Source: Nocardia sp. XZ_19_385 (GTDB lineage: Bacteria; Actinomycetota; Actinomycetes; Mycobacteriales; Mycobacteriaceae). Taken from it: DNA of 64,000 bases. Every line of letters begins with the position of its first letter. Position 1 is the first letter of the stretch. The stretch lies in NCBI RefSeq assembly GCF_015355755.1, contig NZ_JACVEE010000004.1, positions 62,001-126,000 of the forward strand, given 5' to 3'. This document shows, in pieces, positions 1-10,520 of this stretch. The notes below the pieces were generated by a model. The model did no database searches. It worked only from the letters and a program-made list of their open reading frames with translations, and had not been told where the DNA came from. The position numbers and the translations under genes are program-made.

Positions 1-173
1 ACCTCCTCGCGCCGGCTGCGCTCGGCGACCCGCAGGCCGAGGTCACGGGCGGCGGTCCCGGCGGCGGCGGTGAGCTCGCCCCGGGCGAGGGCCGCCGCGA
101 CCTTGGCGTCCAATTCGTGCTGCGGGATCCCGGCGTGAATGCCCTCCAGAATCGCCGAAACGGAGGAGTTCAT
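1..173 (-). CDS. 5' part of an unrecognised gene (runs off left edge)
   Basis: An open frame starts at an ATG on the minus strand (base 173) and stays open to the window edge, giving the first 57 residues. AGGGA lies a few bases upstream and could be the ribosome site. The fragment begins MNSSVSAILEGIHAG and then looks like alanine-rich helix; I see no motif that identifies a family. It is divergent from the alcohol dehydrogenase gene, a position often held by a regulator, but that is only positional inference. Confidence 0.55.
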   Translation of the reverse strand, partial: MNSSVSAILEGIHAGIPQHELDAKVAAALARGELTAAAGTAARDLGLRVAERSRREE

Positions 174-278
174 GGCCCGTCCCTGTTCCCGATGATGTGC
201 AAAGTGACCTGCCATAAGCCAACTATGTATGCAGTGTAGCTATATCCCTTGCTGGTCCGCCGCCCTACCGTCGGCTGC

Positions 279-1400
279 ATGCAGATCACCGGAGCCGTGC
301 TCGAGGAGATCGGGCGCGACCGCCCGTTCGCGAAGACCCGGCCCATCACCATCGCGCAGGTCGAGCTGGGCGAGCCGGGCCCGACCGAAGTGCTCGTCCG
401 GATCGAAGCGGCCGGCGTGTGCCACTCCGACCTCAGCGTGGTCGACGGGAATCGGGTCCGTCCGGTGCCCATGCTGCTCGGGCACGAGGCGGCCGGGATC
501 GTGGTCTGGACTGGTTCCGACGCAACGGATCTGGCTGTCGGGCAGCGCGTGGTCATGTCGTTTCTGCCGCGCTGCGAGCAGTGCCCGGCCTGCGCGGAAG
601 GCGGTCGGTTGCCGTGCCCGGTGGGCAGCCGGACCAATAACGCCGGAGAGCTGCTGCACCATCCGGGCCGGCTGTCCCGCGACGGCGAGCGCGTCCACCA
701 TCACTTGGGCGTCTCCGGTTTCGCGACGCACGCCATCGTCGACCGCGCCTCCGTGGTGCCGGTCGATTCCGATGTGCCGCCCGAGATCGCGGCCCTGTTC
801 GGCTGTGCCGTGCTGACCGGCGGCGGCGCGGTGCTCAACGTGGCGCGTCCCGCCCCGGACGACGACGTCATGGTCGTCGGACTCGGCGGCGTGGGCATGG
901 CGGCGGTGCTGGTCGCCAAGGCGCTCGGCGTGCGGCGGGTCATCGCCGTCGACGCGCTGCGCGCCAAGGCCGAGCAGGCGCTCACCCTCGGCGCCGACCT
1001 GGCGTACACGCCGGATGAACTGGCGGACACGGGAGTTCGAGCACGCTACGTGATCGAGTGTGCGGGCAATCCGCGCGCCTTCGAGACCGCGTTCGCCGCG
1101 ACGGCAGTCGGCGGCACCACCATCACCGTGGGACTACCCGGTCCGGAGGCCACCGCGGCGATCTCGCCGCTGACCCTGACCGCCGAGGCGCGGACGGTCG
1201 TCGGCAGTTATCTGGGGTCGGCGCTGCCGTCCCGCGACATTCCACGCTATGTGCGCATGTGGCGCGATGGGGTGCTGCCCGTAGAGCAGCTGATCTCGGA
1301 TCGGATCACCCTGTCGCGGATCAACGAGGCGATGGATCGGCTGGCCGAGGGACACGCGATCCGGCAGATCATCACCTTCGACGGCGCGGAGACGGACTGA
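279..1400 (+). CDS. Zinc-dependent alcohol dehydrogenase (MDR family)
   Basis: A 373-residue medium-chain dehydrogenase that would oxidise an alcohol to an aldehyde with NAD(P). Seen: catalytic zinc ligands Cys48 (GVCHSD) and His69 (GHEAAG), a structural zinc site with four cysteines (99, 102, 105, 113), and a Rossmann motif GLGGVG. The ATG at 279 is chosen because family members begin just before this point; a TTG at 249 in the same frame would add ten residues, and neither has a good ribosome site. The stop overlaps the start of the aldehyde dehydrogenase (TGATG), so the two are co-translated. Together with the alkylsulfatase downstream it fits oxidation of a released alcohol. The substrate cannot be read from the sequence. 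Confidence 0.9.
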   Translation: MQITGAVLEEIGRDRPFAKTRPITIAQVELGEPGPTEVLVRIEAAGVCHSDLSVVDGNRVRPVPMLLGHEAAGIVVWTGSDATDLAVGQRVVMSFLPRCEQCPACAEGGRLPCPVGSRTNNAGELLHHPGRLSRDGERVHHHLGVSGFATHAIVDRASVVPVDSDVPPEIAALFGCAVLTGGGAVLNVARPAPDDDVMVVGLGGVGMAAVLVAKALGVRRVIAVDALRAKAEQALTLGADLAYTPDELADTGVRARYVIECAGNPRAFETAFAATAVGGTTITVGLPGPEATAAISPLTLTAEARTVVGSYLGSALPSRDIPRYVRMWRDGVLPVEQLISDRITLSRINEAMDRLAEGHAIRQIITFDGAETD

Positions 1401-2839
1401 TGACAACCCTGCTGGACCTGCCAAGCGGCCACTACATCGGCGGCGAGTGGACCGGGGATCGAGCGACGCTCACCGTGGAGAACCCCGCCACCGGCGCGAT
1501 CCTCGCCCGGGTGGCGGACGCCGACGCCGAAATCGGACGTAGCGCGCTCGCGGCCGCCGTTGCCGCCCAGGAACATTGGGCACAGACGAGCCCCCGGGCC
1601 CGCGCGGATCTGCTCATGAACGTCTTCGACCTGCTGCACGAGCGCGCCGGTCAGTTCGCGGCGCTGATCACCGCGGAAATGGGCAAGCCGTTCGCCGAAG
1701 CCCGCGGCGAAGTCGCCTACGGCGCCGAGTTCTTCCGCTGGTTCGCCGAGGAGAGCGTGCGGTCCGGCGGGGCCTATCGCGTCGCACCGTCGGGAACCCG
1801 GCGCATCGTCACCATGAAGCAACCGGTCGGTCCCGTCCTGGCCATCACCCCGTGGAACTTCCCGCTGGCGATGGGCGCGCGCAAGATCGCTCCCGCCCTC
1901 GCCGCGGGCTGCACCGTCGTGGTGAAGCCCGCCCCGCAGACGCCGCTGACCACCCTCGCCTTGATGGCGCTGCTGGACGAGGCGGGAGTGCCCGCGGGCG
2001 TGGTGAATTGCGTGACGACCTCGGATGCCGCGGGCGTGTGCGGGCCGCTGATCGCCGACCCCGGGTTGCGGAAACTGACCTTCACCGGTTCCACGGCGGT
2101 CGGCCGGACACTGCTCGCCCAGGCGTCCCAGCGCGTCCTGCGCACCTCGATGGAGTTGGGCGGCAACGCCCCGTTCGTCGTGCTCGCCAGTGCCGATCTC
2201 GACAAGGCGGTGGCAGGCGCGGTCGAGGCCAAGATGCGTAACTCCGGCGAAGCCTGTACCGCCGCAAACCGTTTCCTGGTCCACTACTCCCTGGCCGACG
2301 AGTTCGCCGACCGGCTCACCGCGCAGCTCTCGGCATTGCGGGTCGGCGACGGCATGGCGCCCGGCACCCAGGTCGGCCCGCTCATCGACGCGAACGCCGT
2401 GGCCTCCGTCGAGAAGCTTGTCGACGAGGCCGTGCAGCGCGGGGCCCGAGTACGCACCGGCGGTCACCGCCGGCCCGGCCCCGGCTACTTCTTCGAACCG
2501 ACGGTGCTGACCGATGTGCCCGCGGACGCTCGCATCCTGCACTCGGAGATCTTCGGCCCCGTCGCACCCATTCGCAGCTTCACCACCACGGCCGCTGCTC
2601 TGGCCGAGGCCAATGCCACCACGGCCGGGCTCATCGGCTACGTCTACGGCGAAAACCTGGGCGAGACACTCACTTTCGCCGAAAACCTACACACCGGCAT
2701 GGTCGGCGTGAACGCGGGCATAGTCTCCGACCCCGCCGCGCCGTTCGGCGGCGTCAAGGAGTCCGGGCTCGGCCGCGAGGGTGGCCGGGAGGGACTCGAC
2801 GAATATCTCGAGACCAAATATCTCGGTCTCGCACTCTGA
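1400..2839 (+). CDS. NAD(P)-dependent aldehyde dehydrogenase (succinate-semialdehyde dehydrogenase-like)
   Basis: A 479-residue aldehyde dehydrogenase, full length for the family, oxidising an aldehyde to a carboxylic acid. Seen: the cofactor-binding stretch ITPWNFP near residue 149, FTGSTAVG near 228, general base Glu252 in MELGGNAP and catalytic Cys286 in NSGEACTAANR, then EIFGPV. The closest subgroup by motif is succinate-semialdehyde dehydrogenase, but this subgroup is broad and includes aliphatic and aromatic aldehyde enzymes. The ATG overlaps the stop of the alcohol dehydrogenase by one base, so the pair almost certainly acts in sequence, alcohol to aldehyde to acid. Confidence 0.92.
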   Translation: MTTLLDLPSGHYIGGEWTGDRATLTVENPATGAILARVADADAEIGRSALAAAVAAQEHWAQTSPRARADLLMNVFDLLHERAGQFAALITAEMGKPFAEARGEVAYGAEFFRWFAEESVRSGGAYRVAPSGTRRIVTMKQPVGPVLAITPWNFPLAMGARKIAPALAAGCTVVVKPAPQTPLTTLALMALLDEAGVPAGVVNCVTTSDAAGVCGPLIADPGLRKLTFTGSTAVGRTLLAQASQRVLRTSMELGGNAPFVVLASADLDKAVAGAVEAKMRNSGEACTAANRFLVHYSLADEFADRLTAQLSALRVGDGMAPGTQVGPLIDANAVASVEKLVDEAVQRGARVRTGGHRRPGPGYFFEPTVLTDVPADARILHSEIFGPVAPIRSFTTTAAALAEANATTAGLIGYVYGENLGETLTFAENLHTGMVGVNAGIVSDPAAPFGGVKESGLGREGGREGLDEYLETKYLGLAL

Positions 2840-2897
2840 ACCGGAGGCTGTTTCCCCACAGCTGGTCGAACTCTGAAGCTAGACAGGAGAATCAAGA

Positions 2898-4955
2898 ATG
2901 CTCGGTGCCGAAAGCGACCCGAACAAACAGAATCGGCCGGGGGCTAAGCTGTCCCGGCGTGGCGTGCTGGGGGTGGGCGCCGCAGCTTTGGCGGCCGCCG
3001 GCACCGGCGTCGCGGTCACCGGGTGCGGTAGTGACGAAGAGGTGAACCCCTCTGCTACCCAAACAGACCCGACCGATCGGATCGTGGCCGCGAACAAGAA
3101 GGTCGCCGAGAGCATGCCGTTCGGCGACACCGCCGACTTCGCGGACGCCGATCGCGGGTTCATCGCGGCACTGGAGCCGGGTGTGGTGCGCACTGCCGAG
3201 GGAAAAGTGGTGTGGGACAACGATTCCTACAACTTTCTGCACGGCACCTGTCCGGCCTCGGCCAACCCGAGCCTGTGGCGGCAGTCCCAGCTGACGGTCA
3301 AGCAGGGGCTCTACGAGATCGCTCCCGGCTTCTACCAGGTGCGCGGCCTGGACCTGTCGAACATGACCATCATCGAGGGCGACACCGGTGTGATCGTCAT
3401 CGATCCGCTGATCTCCACCGAGACCGCGGCCGCCGGGCTGGCGCTGTACCGCGCCCATCGCGGGAATCGCCCGGTCACCGGGTTGATCTACTCGCATTCG
3501 CACGTGGACCATTTCGGTGGCGCGCTCGGCGTCACCACGCGCGAGGACGTGGCGGCAGGGCGCTGCCCGGTGCTGGCTCCAGCCGGGTTCCTCGAGCACG
3601 CGGTGGCGGAGAACATCTACACCGGAACCGCGATGGCGCGCCGGGCCGCCTACATGTACGGCGCGGCCCTGCCACGCGGCGAGAAGGGGCAGATCGGCGC
3701 GGGGTTGGGGCAGACCACGTCGCTGGGCACCGTCACGCTGATCGCACCCACCAAAGACATCACCGCCACCGGCCAGCAGGAAGTGGTCGACGGCGTGCGG
3801 ATGGTGTTCCAGATGACTCCGGGCACCGAGGCCCCGGCCGAGCTGAACTTCTATTTCCCCGACCGCCGGATCCTGTGTATGGCCGAAAACGCCACGCACA
3901 CTTTGCACAACCTGCTGACCCTGCGTGGCGCGCTGGTGCGCGACCCGCACGTCTGGTCGAAGTACCTGACCGAGTCGATCAATCTGTATGCCCGCCAATC
4001 GGATCTGGTGTTCTCCTCCCATCACTGGCCGGTGTGGGGCACCGACAAGATCGTGGAATTCCTGTCGCTGCAACGGGATCTGTACGGCTACCTCAACGAC
4101 CAGACGCTGCGGCTGCTGAACCAGGGCTACGTCGGCAGCGAGATCGCCGAGATGCTGCGGATGCCGCCCGCGATCGAGCGATCATGGTCCACGCACGGCT
4201 ATTACGGGTCGGTCAGTCACAACGTGAAGGCCATCTATCAGCGGTACATGGGCTGGTTCGACGGAAATCCGGCGCATCTGTGGGAGCATCCGCCGGTCGA
4301 GTCGGCCAAACGGCATGTGGCCGCGATGGGTGGCGCGGCGTCGGTGCTGAAGACCGCCCAAAAGGCCTACGACGAAGGCGATTTCCGCTGGGTCGTCCAG
4401 CTGGTCAACTATGTCATCTTCGCCGAGCCGGGCCACACGAAGGCAAAGCATTTGCAGGCCAGCGCTTTCGAGCAACTCGGTTACGGTTCCGAGAACGCCA
4501 CCTGGCGCAATTTCTATCTCTCCGGCGCGCACGAGCTGCGCAACGGTTCCTTCGGCACACCGACGGCGGCGAACTCGACGGGCCTGCTCGCCGCCCTGAC
4601 CGTGGAGCAAGCCTTCGACGCCCTCTCCCTGAACGTCGACGGCCCGAAGGCCTGGGACACCAAGGTGACCACCGACTGGCGCTTCCGCGACGACCGCGAC
4701 CGGGTGCACCGGGCCGAACTTCGCAACGGCGTGCTCGTCCACTACGACCGCTGGCCCGACGACGGCCTGCCCGCCCCCGACGCCACCCTCACCCTCACCC
4801 GGGGCGCGTTCCTGCGGAACATGCTCGCGGGCGGCGACATGCAGCAGGCCATCGCCAAGGGCGACGTTCTCGTCGACGGCAATATCGCGGTCCTGGCCCA
4901 ATTGAAGGGCCTGTTCTCCAAGCCCGACCCCGGCTTCGCGATAGTCACCCCTTGA
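2898..4955 (+). CDS. Tat-exported alkylsulfatase (SdsA/BDS1-type metallo-beta-lactamase fold), predicted lipoprotein
   Basis: A 685-residue alkylsulfatase, expected to split alkyl sulfates into alcohol and sulfate outside the membrane. Seen: a twin-arginine motif (SRRGVLG, arginines 20-21) followed by a hydrophobic stretch and lipobox AVTGC with Cys43; metal-binding SHSHVDHFGG (His200, His202, Asp204, His205); a long helical dimerisation region; and a C-terminal SCP2-like domain ending LFSKPDPGF. This domain order is that of SdsA1. AGGAGA precedes the ATG at 2898. It lies 58 bp after the aldehyde dehydrogenase and is probably in the same operon, which would supply enzymes for the alcohol it releases. 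Most studied SdsA proteins are secreted rather than lipid-anchored, so the lipobox is notable. Confidence 0.9.
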   Translation: MLGAESDPNKQNRPGAKLSRRGVLGVGAAALAAAGTGVAVTGCGSDEEVNPSATQTDPTDRIVAANKKVAESMPFGDTADFADADRGFIAALEPGVVRTAEGKVVWDNDSYNFLHGTCPASANPSLWRQSQLTVKQGLYEIAPGFYQVRGLDLSNMTIIEGDTGVIVIDPLISTETAAAGLALYRAHRGNRPVTGLIYSHSHVDHFGGALGVTTREDVAAGRCPVLAPAGFLEHAVAENIYTGTAMARRAAYMYGAALPRGEKGQIGAGLGQTTSLGTVTLIAPTKDITATGQQEVVDGVRMVFQMTPGTEAPAELNFYFPDRRILCMAENATHTLHNLLTLRGALVRDPHVWSKYLTESINLYARQSDLVFSSHHWPVWGTDKIVEFLSLQRDLYGYLNDQTLRLLNQGYVGSEIAEMLRMPPAIERSWSTHGYYGSVSHNVKAIYQRYMGWFDGNPAHLWEHPPVESAKRHVAAMGGAASVLKTAQKAYDEGDFRWVVQLVNYVIFAEPGHTKAKHLQASAFEQLGYGSENATWRNFYLSGAHELRNGSFGTPTAANSTGLLAALTVEQAFDALSLNVDGPKAWDTKVTTDWRFRDDRDRVHRAELRNGVLVHYDRWPDDGLPAPDATLTLTRGAFLRNMLAGGDMQQAIAKGDVLVDGNIAVLAQLKGLFSKPDPGFAIVTP

Positions 4956-4983
4956 CCCTGACGCTACGTCAGGGTTGGAGCCT
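4952..4983 (+). promoter_or_regulatory. MerR-type promoter with perfect palindromic operator
   Basis: A perfect 9-bp inverted repeat, ACCCTGACG then CTA then CGTCAGGGT, spans 4955-4975. It lies directly after a -35-like TTGACC (4952-4957) and before a weak -10-like GAGCCT (4978-4983). A stretched 19-20 bp spacer holding a dyad is the hallmark of MerR-controlled promoters, and a MerR gene lies two genes on. The -10 is only 6 bp from the hydrolase ATG, so the transcript may be leaderless; GGAG here could instead act as a ribosome site. Confidence 0.7.
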
Positions 4984-4989
4984 GGTCGC

Positions 4990-5847
4990 ATGACGAACAA
5001 CATCACATTCGCGCCGCCGATCGGCGGATTCCAGGAGATCGACGGCCGCCGCGTTTTCGTGCATCGGTCGGGCAGTGGCGGACCCGCCGTCGTATTCCTG
5101 CCGGGGGCGAGTGCGGTGGGGTTGGACTACTTCGGTGTCCAGCAGCAGGTTTCGCAGTTCACCACCGCCGTGGTGTACGACCGCGGCGGCAGCGGATTCA
5201 GCGATCCGCTGCCGGCGCCGCGCACCGCCGCCGCGGTCGCCACGCAGCTGCGCGAGCTCTTGCGCGCCGAAAATATCCCCGCCCCCTACGTGCTCGCGGC
5301 GCACTCCCTCGGCGGCCTTTTCGCGCACCGGTTCGCACAGCTGTACCCGCGGGACGTGGCGGGACTGGTGTGGTTGGACGCGCTGCACCACGACTGGGAC
5401 GACTTCATGCCGCCCGAGGCGAGCCTGGCCGCCGCCGAACAGCAGGCCCCTGATCTGGCCCAGCTTCAGCAAATGGACCCGGAGCTGCGGGCGACGCATG
5501 CCGAGCTGCTCGCCGCCTACCCCGAGCACATACGGCAACCGCTGCTCGAGGCCAAGCTGAGTGACGCATGGCTCCGAGCCGGTATCGCCGAGCGCGGCGG
5601 TTTGGTCGAACTCGCCGCCGAACTGCGGGCCGGGCCGGGACTTCCCGACGTCCCGCTGGTCGCTCTCACCGTGGCGCAAGGTCCGCAGGAGCCGAAGGCG
5701 AGATTGGACGCGGCCGTGGTGAACGGGGTCGCGCGCGGCGAGCAACGCTTCATCGCCGACACCTACCACCACCGGCTCTGTTTCGATCGCCCCGACGCCG
5801 TGGTCCGAGCGATCCGCGATGTCATCGCCGAGGTGGGCCGCCCCTAG
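4990..5847 (+). CDS. Alpha/beta-fold hydrolase
   Basis: A 285-residue alpha/beta hydrolase. Seen: nucleophile elbow AHSLGG with Ser106, an oxyanion-type loop LPGASAVG near 37, VVYDRGGSGFSDP near 61, and a C-terminal YHHRLCFD carrying the likely catalytic histidine. No signal peptide is visible, so it is probably cytoplasmic. The ATG at 4990 is preferred over an in-frame TTG at 4975 because that TTG lies inside the palindromic operator. The MerR gene follows after 22 bp and probably shares the promoter. The substrate is unknown; pairing with MerR suggests induction by a hydrophobic or drug-like compound, which is inference. Confidence 0.85.
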   Translation: MTNNITFAPPIGGFQEIDGRRVFVHRSGSGGPAVVFLPGASAVGLDYFGVQQQVSQFTTAVVYDRGGSGFSDPLPAPRTAAAVATQLRELLRAENIPAPYVLAAHSLGGLFAHRFAQLYPRDVAGLVWLDALHHDWDDFMPPEASLAAAEQQAPDLAQLQQMDPELRATHAELLAAYPEHIRQPLLEAKLSDAWLRAGIAERGGLVELAAELRAGPGLPDVPLVALTVAQGPQEPKARLDAAVVNGVARGEQRFIADTYHHRLCFDRPDAVVRAIRDVIAEVGRP

Positions 5848-5869
5848 ACTCGGCACCAGGAGGTGAACG

Positions 5870-6604
5870 GTGCTGACGATCAGCCAACTGGCGGCCACCG
5901 CCGGCGTGACTGTCCGCACCGTTCGCCACTACCACCAGGTCGGCCTGTTCCCCGAACCCGAGCGCGATGCCTCCGGCTACCGTCGCTACACCGCCCAGGC
6001 GGCGGTAGACCTCATCCGGATCCGAACTCTCGCCGACGCCGGTGTTCCGCTTGCCCGGATCGACGCCCTGCTGCAAGCCCGGCCCGCCGAGTTCGCCGCG
6101 GCCATCACCGCCATCGACGCCGAACTACAGCGCAAGGTCGACCAGCTCACCGCGCACCGACGCCGCATCGCCCAACTGGAAAGTGGCGAAAGACTGGTCC
6201 TGCCACCCGAGGTCATCGCCATCCTGAACCGGATGCGCGGCCTCGGTATCAGCGAACAGCGGGTTCTGCTCGAGCGGGACGCCTGGATCCTGGGCCAGAC
6301 CCTGAACCCGGACTCCCTGCCGCGGCGGATCCGCGACAAGAACGCGAGCCTCGACGACCCCGAGCTGATCCGCCTGATGCTGGCCTGCGACGCGGCGGTC
6401 GACTGGCATCCGCACGACCCGCGCCTGGACCAGCTCATCGATGACCTGGACGCCTGGGAGATCCAGCACCGCGACCCCGCCGAAAGCGCGGATCAAAAAC
6501 TCGTCGTCTCCCGAATCTCCGAAGCGTCCCCGGCCTGGCAGCGCATCCTCGACGCCCTCACCCACCGCGCCAACCAGCGCCGGACCGCCAGACGCGACAG
6601 CTGA
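5870..6604 (+). CDS. MerR family transcriptional regulator
   Basis: A 244-residue MerR regulator. Residues 1-70 form the winged helix-turn-helix (LTISQLAATAGVTVRTVRHY, then the typical RYT wing), followed by a dimerising coiled coil around residues 75-110 and a helical C-terminal domain of about 130 residues that would sense the inducer. There is no cysteine pattern of metal-sensing members. The GTG start at 5870 has a strong AGGAGGTGA site just upstream. It probably binds the palindrome at 4955-4975 and controls its own operon with the alpha/beta hydrolase. Confidence 0.9.
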   Translation: MLTISQLAATAGVTVRTVRHYHQVGLFPEPERDASGYRRYTAQAAVDLIRIRTLADAGVPLARIDALLQARPAEFAAAITAIDAELQRKVDQLTAHRRRIAQLESGERLVLPPEVIAILNRMRGLGISEQRVLLERDAWILGQTLNPDSLPRRIRDKNASLDDPELIRLMLACDAAVDWHPHDPRLDQLIDDLDAWEIQHRDPAESADQKLVVSRISEASPAWQRILDALTHRANQRRTARRDS

Positions 6605-6750
6605 ACCCAGCCCCCTCGGAACATCTTCGGCGCCAACGCAACCCCGACTTTGTCTTGGTACAGAACAAACTTCGTCCGAATTCTTCGAAAGTCGGGACAG
6701 CGTGCGGTAAAAGGCGTTGAATCGCGGTATCCGTAGGAAAGAAGGACCCG

Positions 6751-7941
6751 ATGCGGATCGCGGCTCGACCCGAAAACACTCACCAGGTACGGCTTTTGCG
6801 GCTGCTGCGCGATCGCGGGCCGCAGTCCCGGTCGGACCTCGGACATCCGATGGAGCTCTCGCGCTCCAAACTCGCGGTAGAGCTCGATCGGCTGGCCGAG
6901 CTCGGCCTGGTCGAGGCGGGCGGGCTCGCGGCCTCCAGCGGCGGGCGGCGATCGGCCATCGCCCGGCTGGCCTCGGGGCTCCGGTTTGCCGCGGTGGACA
7001 TCGGCGCCACCTCCATCGATGTAGCGGTCACCGACGGCGAATTACGGCTTCTCGGAAAGCTTTCCGAGTCATGCGATATCCGGCAGGGCCCGGCCGCGGT
7101 GCTGGAGCGGGTGCTCGATCTCCTCGGCAAGTTGCGCGAAGAACACGCGCCGGGCGCTCGACTGCACGGCGCGGGGATCGGCGTGCCCGGCCCGGTCAGC
7201 TTCCGCGACGGAATGTCGGTGTCGCCGCCGATCATGCCCGGCTGGCATCGGTTTCCGGTGCGTGAGGTCCTCGCGCAGGAACTCGGTTGCCCGGTGCTGG
7301 TCGACAACGACGTCAACATCCTGGCGCTGGGCGAAATACACTCCGGCTCAGCGCCTTCCGTCGAGGACTTCCTGCTGGTCAAGATCGGCACTGGCGTCGG
7401 CTGCGGGATCGTGGTCGGCGGCGACATCTATCGCGGTGTCTCCGGCAGCGCGGGGGACATCGGGCATATCCGGATCAGCGATGACGGTCCGGTGTGCGCC
7501 TGCGGCAACACCGGATGCCTCGAGGCCTACGCGGGCGGCGCGGCCCTGGCCAGGGAGGCGATGGTGCACGCGCGGTCCGGGCGTTCGGCGTTCCTCGCCG
7601 AACGGCTGGCGGCGGCGGGAACGCTGACCGCGGTCGATGTCGCCGATGCCGCCGCTGCGGGAGATCCGTTGGCAGTGAGCATGATTCGCGACGCGGGCGC
7701 ACATCTCGGCACAGTGCTGGCCGGACTGGTCAGCTTCTTCAACCCCGGGCTGGTGGTGATCGCCGGAGGTGTCACCGGCTTCGGGCATCCGCTGCTCGCC
7801 GAGATCCGCAGTGTGGTCTACCGGCGGTCCCTGCCACTGGCCACCGGCAATCTGCCGATCGTGCTGTCCGAGCTCGCCGGAGTCGGCGGTTTGATCGGCG
7901 CGGCCCGGCTCATCAGCGATCACGTTTTCAGCGTCGCCTGA
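6751..7941 (+). CDS. ROK family transcriptional regulator (NagC/XylR type)
   Basis: A 396-residue ROK protein with an N-terminal winged helix domain (about residues 8-70) and a sugar-kinase fold. Seen: ATP-domain start VDIGATSIDVAVTD near 88, GIGVPGPV, the DNDVN catalytic-type loop, and the zinc motif CACGNTGCLE. The DNA-binding domain shows it is a regulator rather than a plain glucokinase. AGAAGGA precedes the ATG. It heads a run of five close genes for uptake and metabolism of a sugar or polyol and probably represses them until the sugar is present. An imperfect inverted repeat (ACTTCG at 6669, CGAAAGT ending 6692) upstream is a weak operator candidate. Confidence 0.9.
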   Translation: MRIAARPENTHQVRLLRLLRDRGPQSRSDLGHPMELSRSKLAVELDRLAELGLVEAGGLAASSGGRRSAIARLASGLRFAAVDIGATSIDVAVTDGELRLLGKLSESCDIRQGPAAVLERVLDLLGKLREEHAPGARLHGAGIGVPGPVSFRDGMSVSPPIMPGWHRFPVREVLAQELGCPVLVDNDVNILALGEIHSGSAPSVEDFLLVKIGTGVGCGIVVGGDIYRGVSGSAGDIGHIRISDDGPVCACGNTGCLEAYAGGAALAREAMVHARSGRSAFLAERLAAAGTLTAVDVADAAAAGDPLAVSMIRDAGAHLGTVLAGLVSFFNPGLVVIAGGVTGFGHPLLAEIRSVVYRRSLPLATGNLPIVLSELAGVGGLIGAARLISDHVFSVA

Positions 7942-7968
7942 CCGGCGGCGTCGGCAAGGAGGCCGACC

Positions 7969-9479
<1,511 letters not shown>

Positions 9480-9483
<4 letters not shown>

Positions 9484-10493
9484 GCGAGCTTCAGGCGAAA
9501 GTGGTTGCCCCACCGGGTGATCGACCCCCGGCCGCCACTCCGCGCAAGGCACACAGGGAGATTCGCAAACACGCGACCTTGGTACTCGCGCTGCTGGCGC
9601 TGGTGCTGGTCGGCGCGCTGACCAAGGGTGAAGACTTCCTCAGCACCAGCAATCTGATCACCATCCTGACCCTGGCGTCGGTGATCGGCGTGGTCACCGT
9701 CGGGATGACGTTCGTGATCATCGGCGGGGGCATCGACCTGTCGGTGGGTGCCATCATCGCGCTGGCCTCGGTGTGGTGCACAACCACCGCGACGCAGTCC
9801 TATGGCGTGGCCGGAATGGTGTTCTGCGCCTTGGCGGTCGGTGCGGCCTGTGGACTGTTGAACGGGGCGCTCATCGCTTACGGCAAGCTCGTGCCGTTCA
9901 TCGTCACGCTGGCGTTGATGGTGGCTGCGCGCGGGCTGGCCGAGGAACTCTCGGGCCGGCAGTCACAGCTGGTCACCACCGACCTGCTGGCGTTGGCGCA
10001 GGAGCGCGTGCTGGGCATTCCCCTGATGGTCTATCTGTTCCTCGTCGTGGTCGCGATCGGGTGGATCCTGCTGGAGCGCACCACTTTCGGCCGGCGCAGC
10101 TTCGCGGTCGGCGGCAATCCGGAGGCGGCCCGGCTGGCCGGTATCGACGTGCGGCGGCACACCCTGCTGCTCTACGTGCTCTCCGGACTGTGCTGCGGTA
10201 TCGCCGCGATCATGCTCACCGCACAGACGACCACCGGGTCCAGCACCAACGGCCAGCTCTACGAACTGGACGCGATCGCCGCGGTGGTCATCGGCGGCAC
10301 GCTGCTCAGCGGCGGTTTCGGCACCATCACCGGGTCGATCCTCGGGGTGCTGGTCTTCACCGTCATCGAGGACCTGTTCATCCTCAACAACCTGGCACAA
10401 CCCATCCAGGCGATCGGCAAGGGCGCGATCATCGTCGCCGTCCTGCTGTTCCAGCGCTTCGGCCGCGCGCGGGCCGTCCCGACTCTCACCTGA
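9480..10493 (+). CDS. Sugar ABC transporter permease (RbsC type)
   Basis: A 337-residue membrane protein with about eight to ten hydrophobic segments after a 30-residue polar start. It has the family motif GGGIDLSVGAIIAL near residue 80 and GIAAIMLTAQ and GGTLLSGGFGTITG in the second half, typical of RbsC and related permeases. The GTG start at 9480 lies in the stop of the ATPase gene, so the two subunits are translationally coupled. It would form the membrane channel through which the bound sugar passes. The substrate cannot be told from the permease. Confidence 0.95.
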
Positions 10494-10520
10494 GAACCGT
10501 TAAAACACAAAGGAATACCC

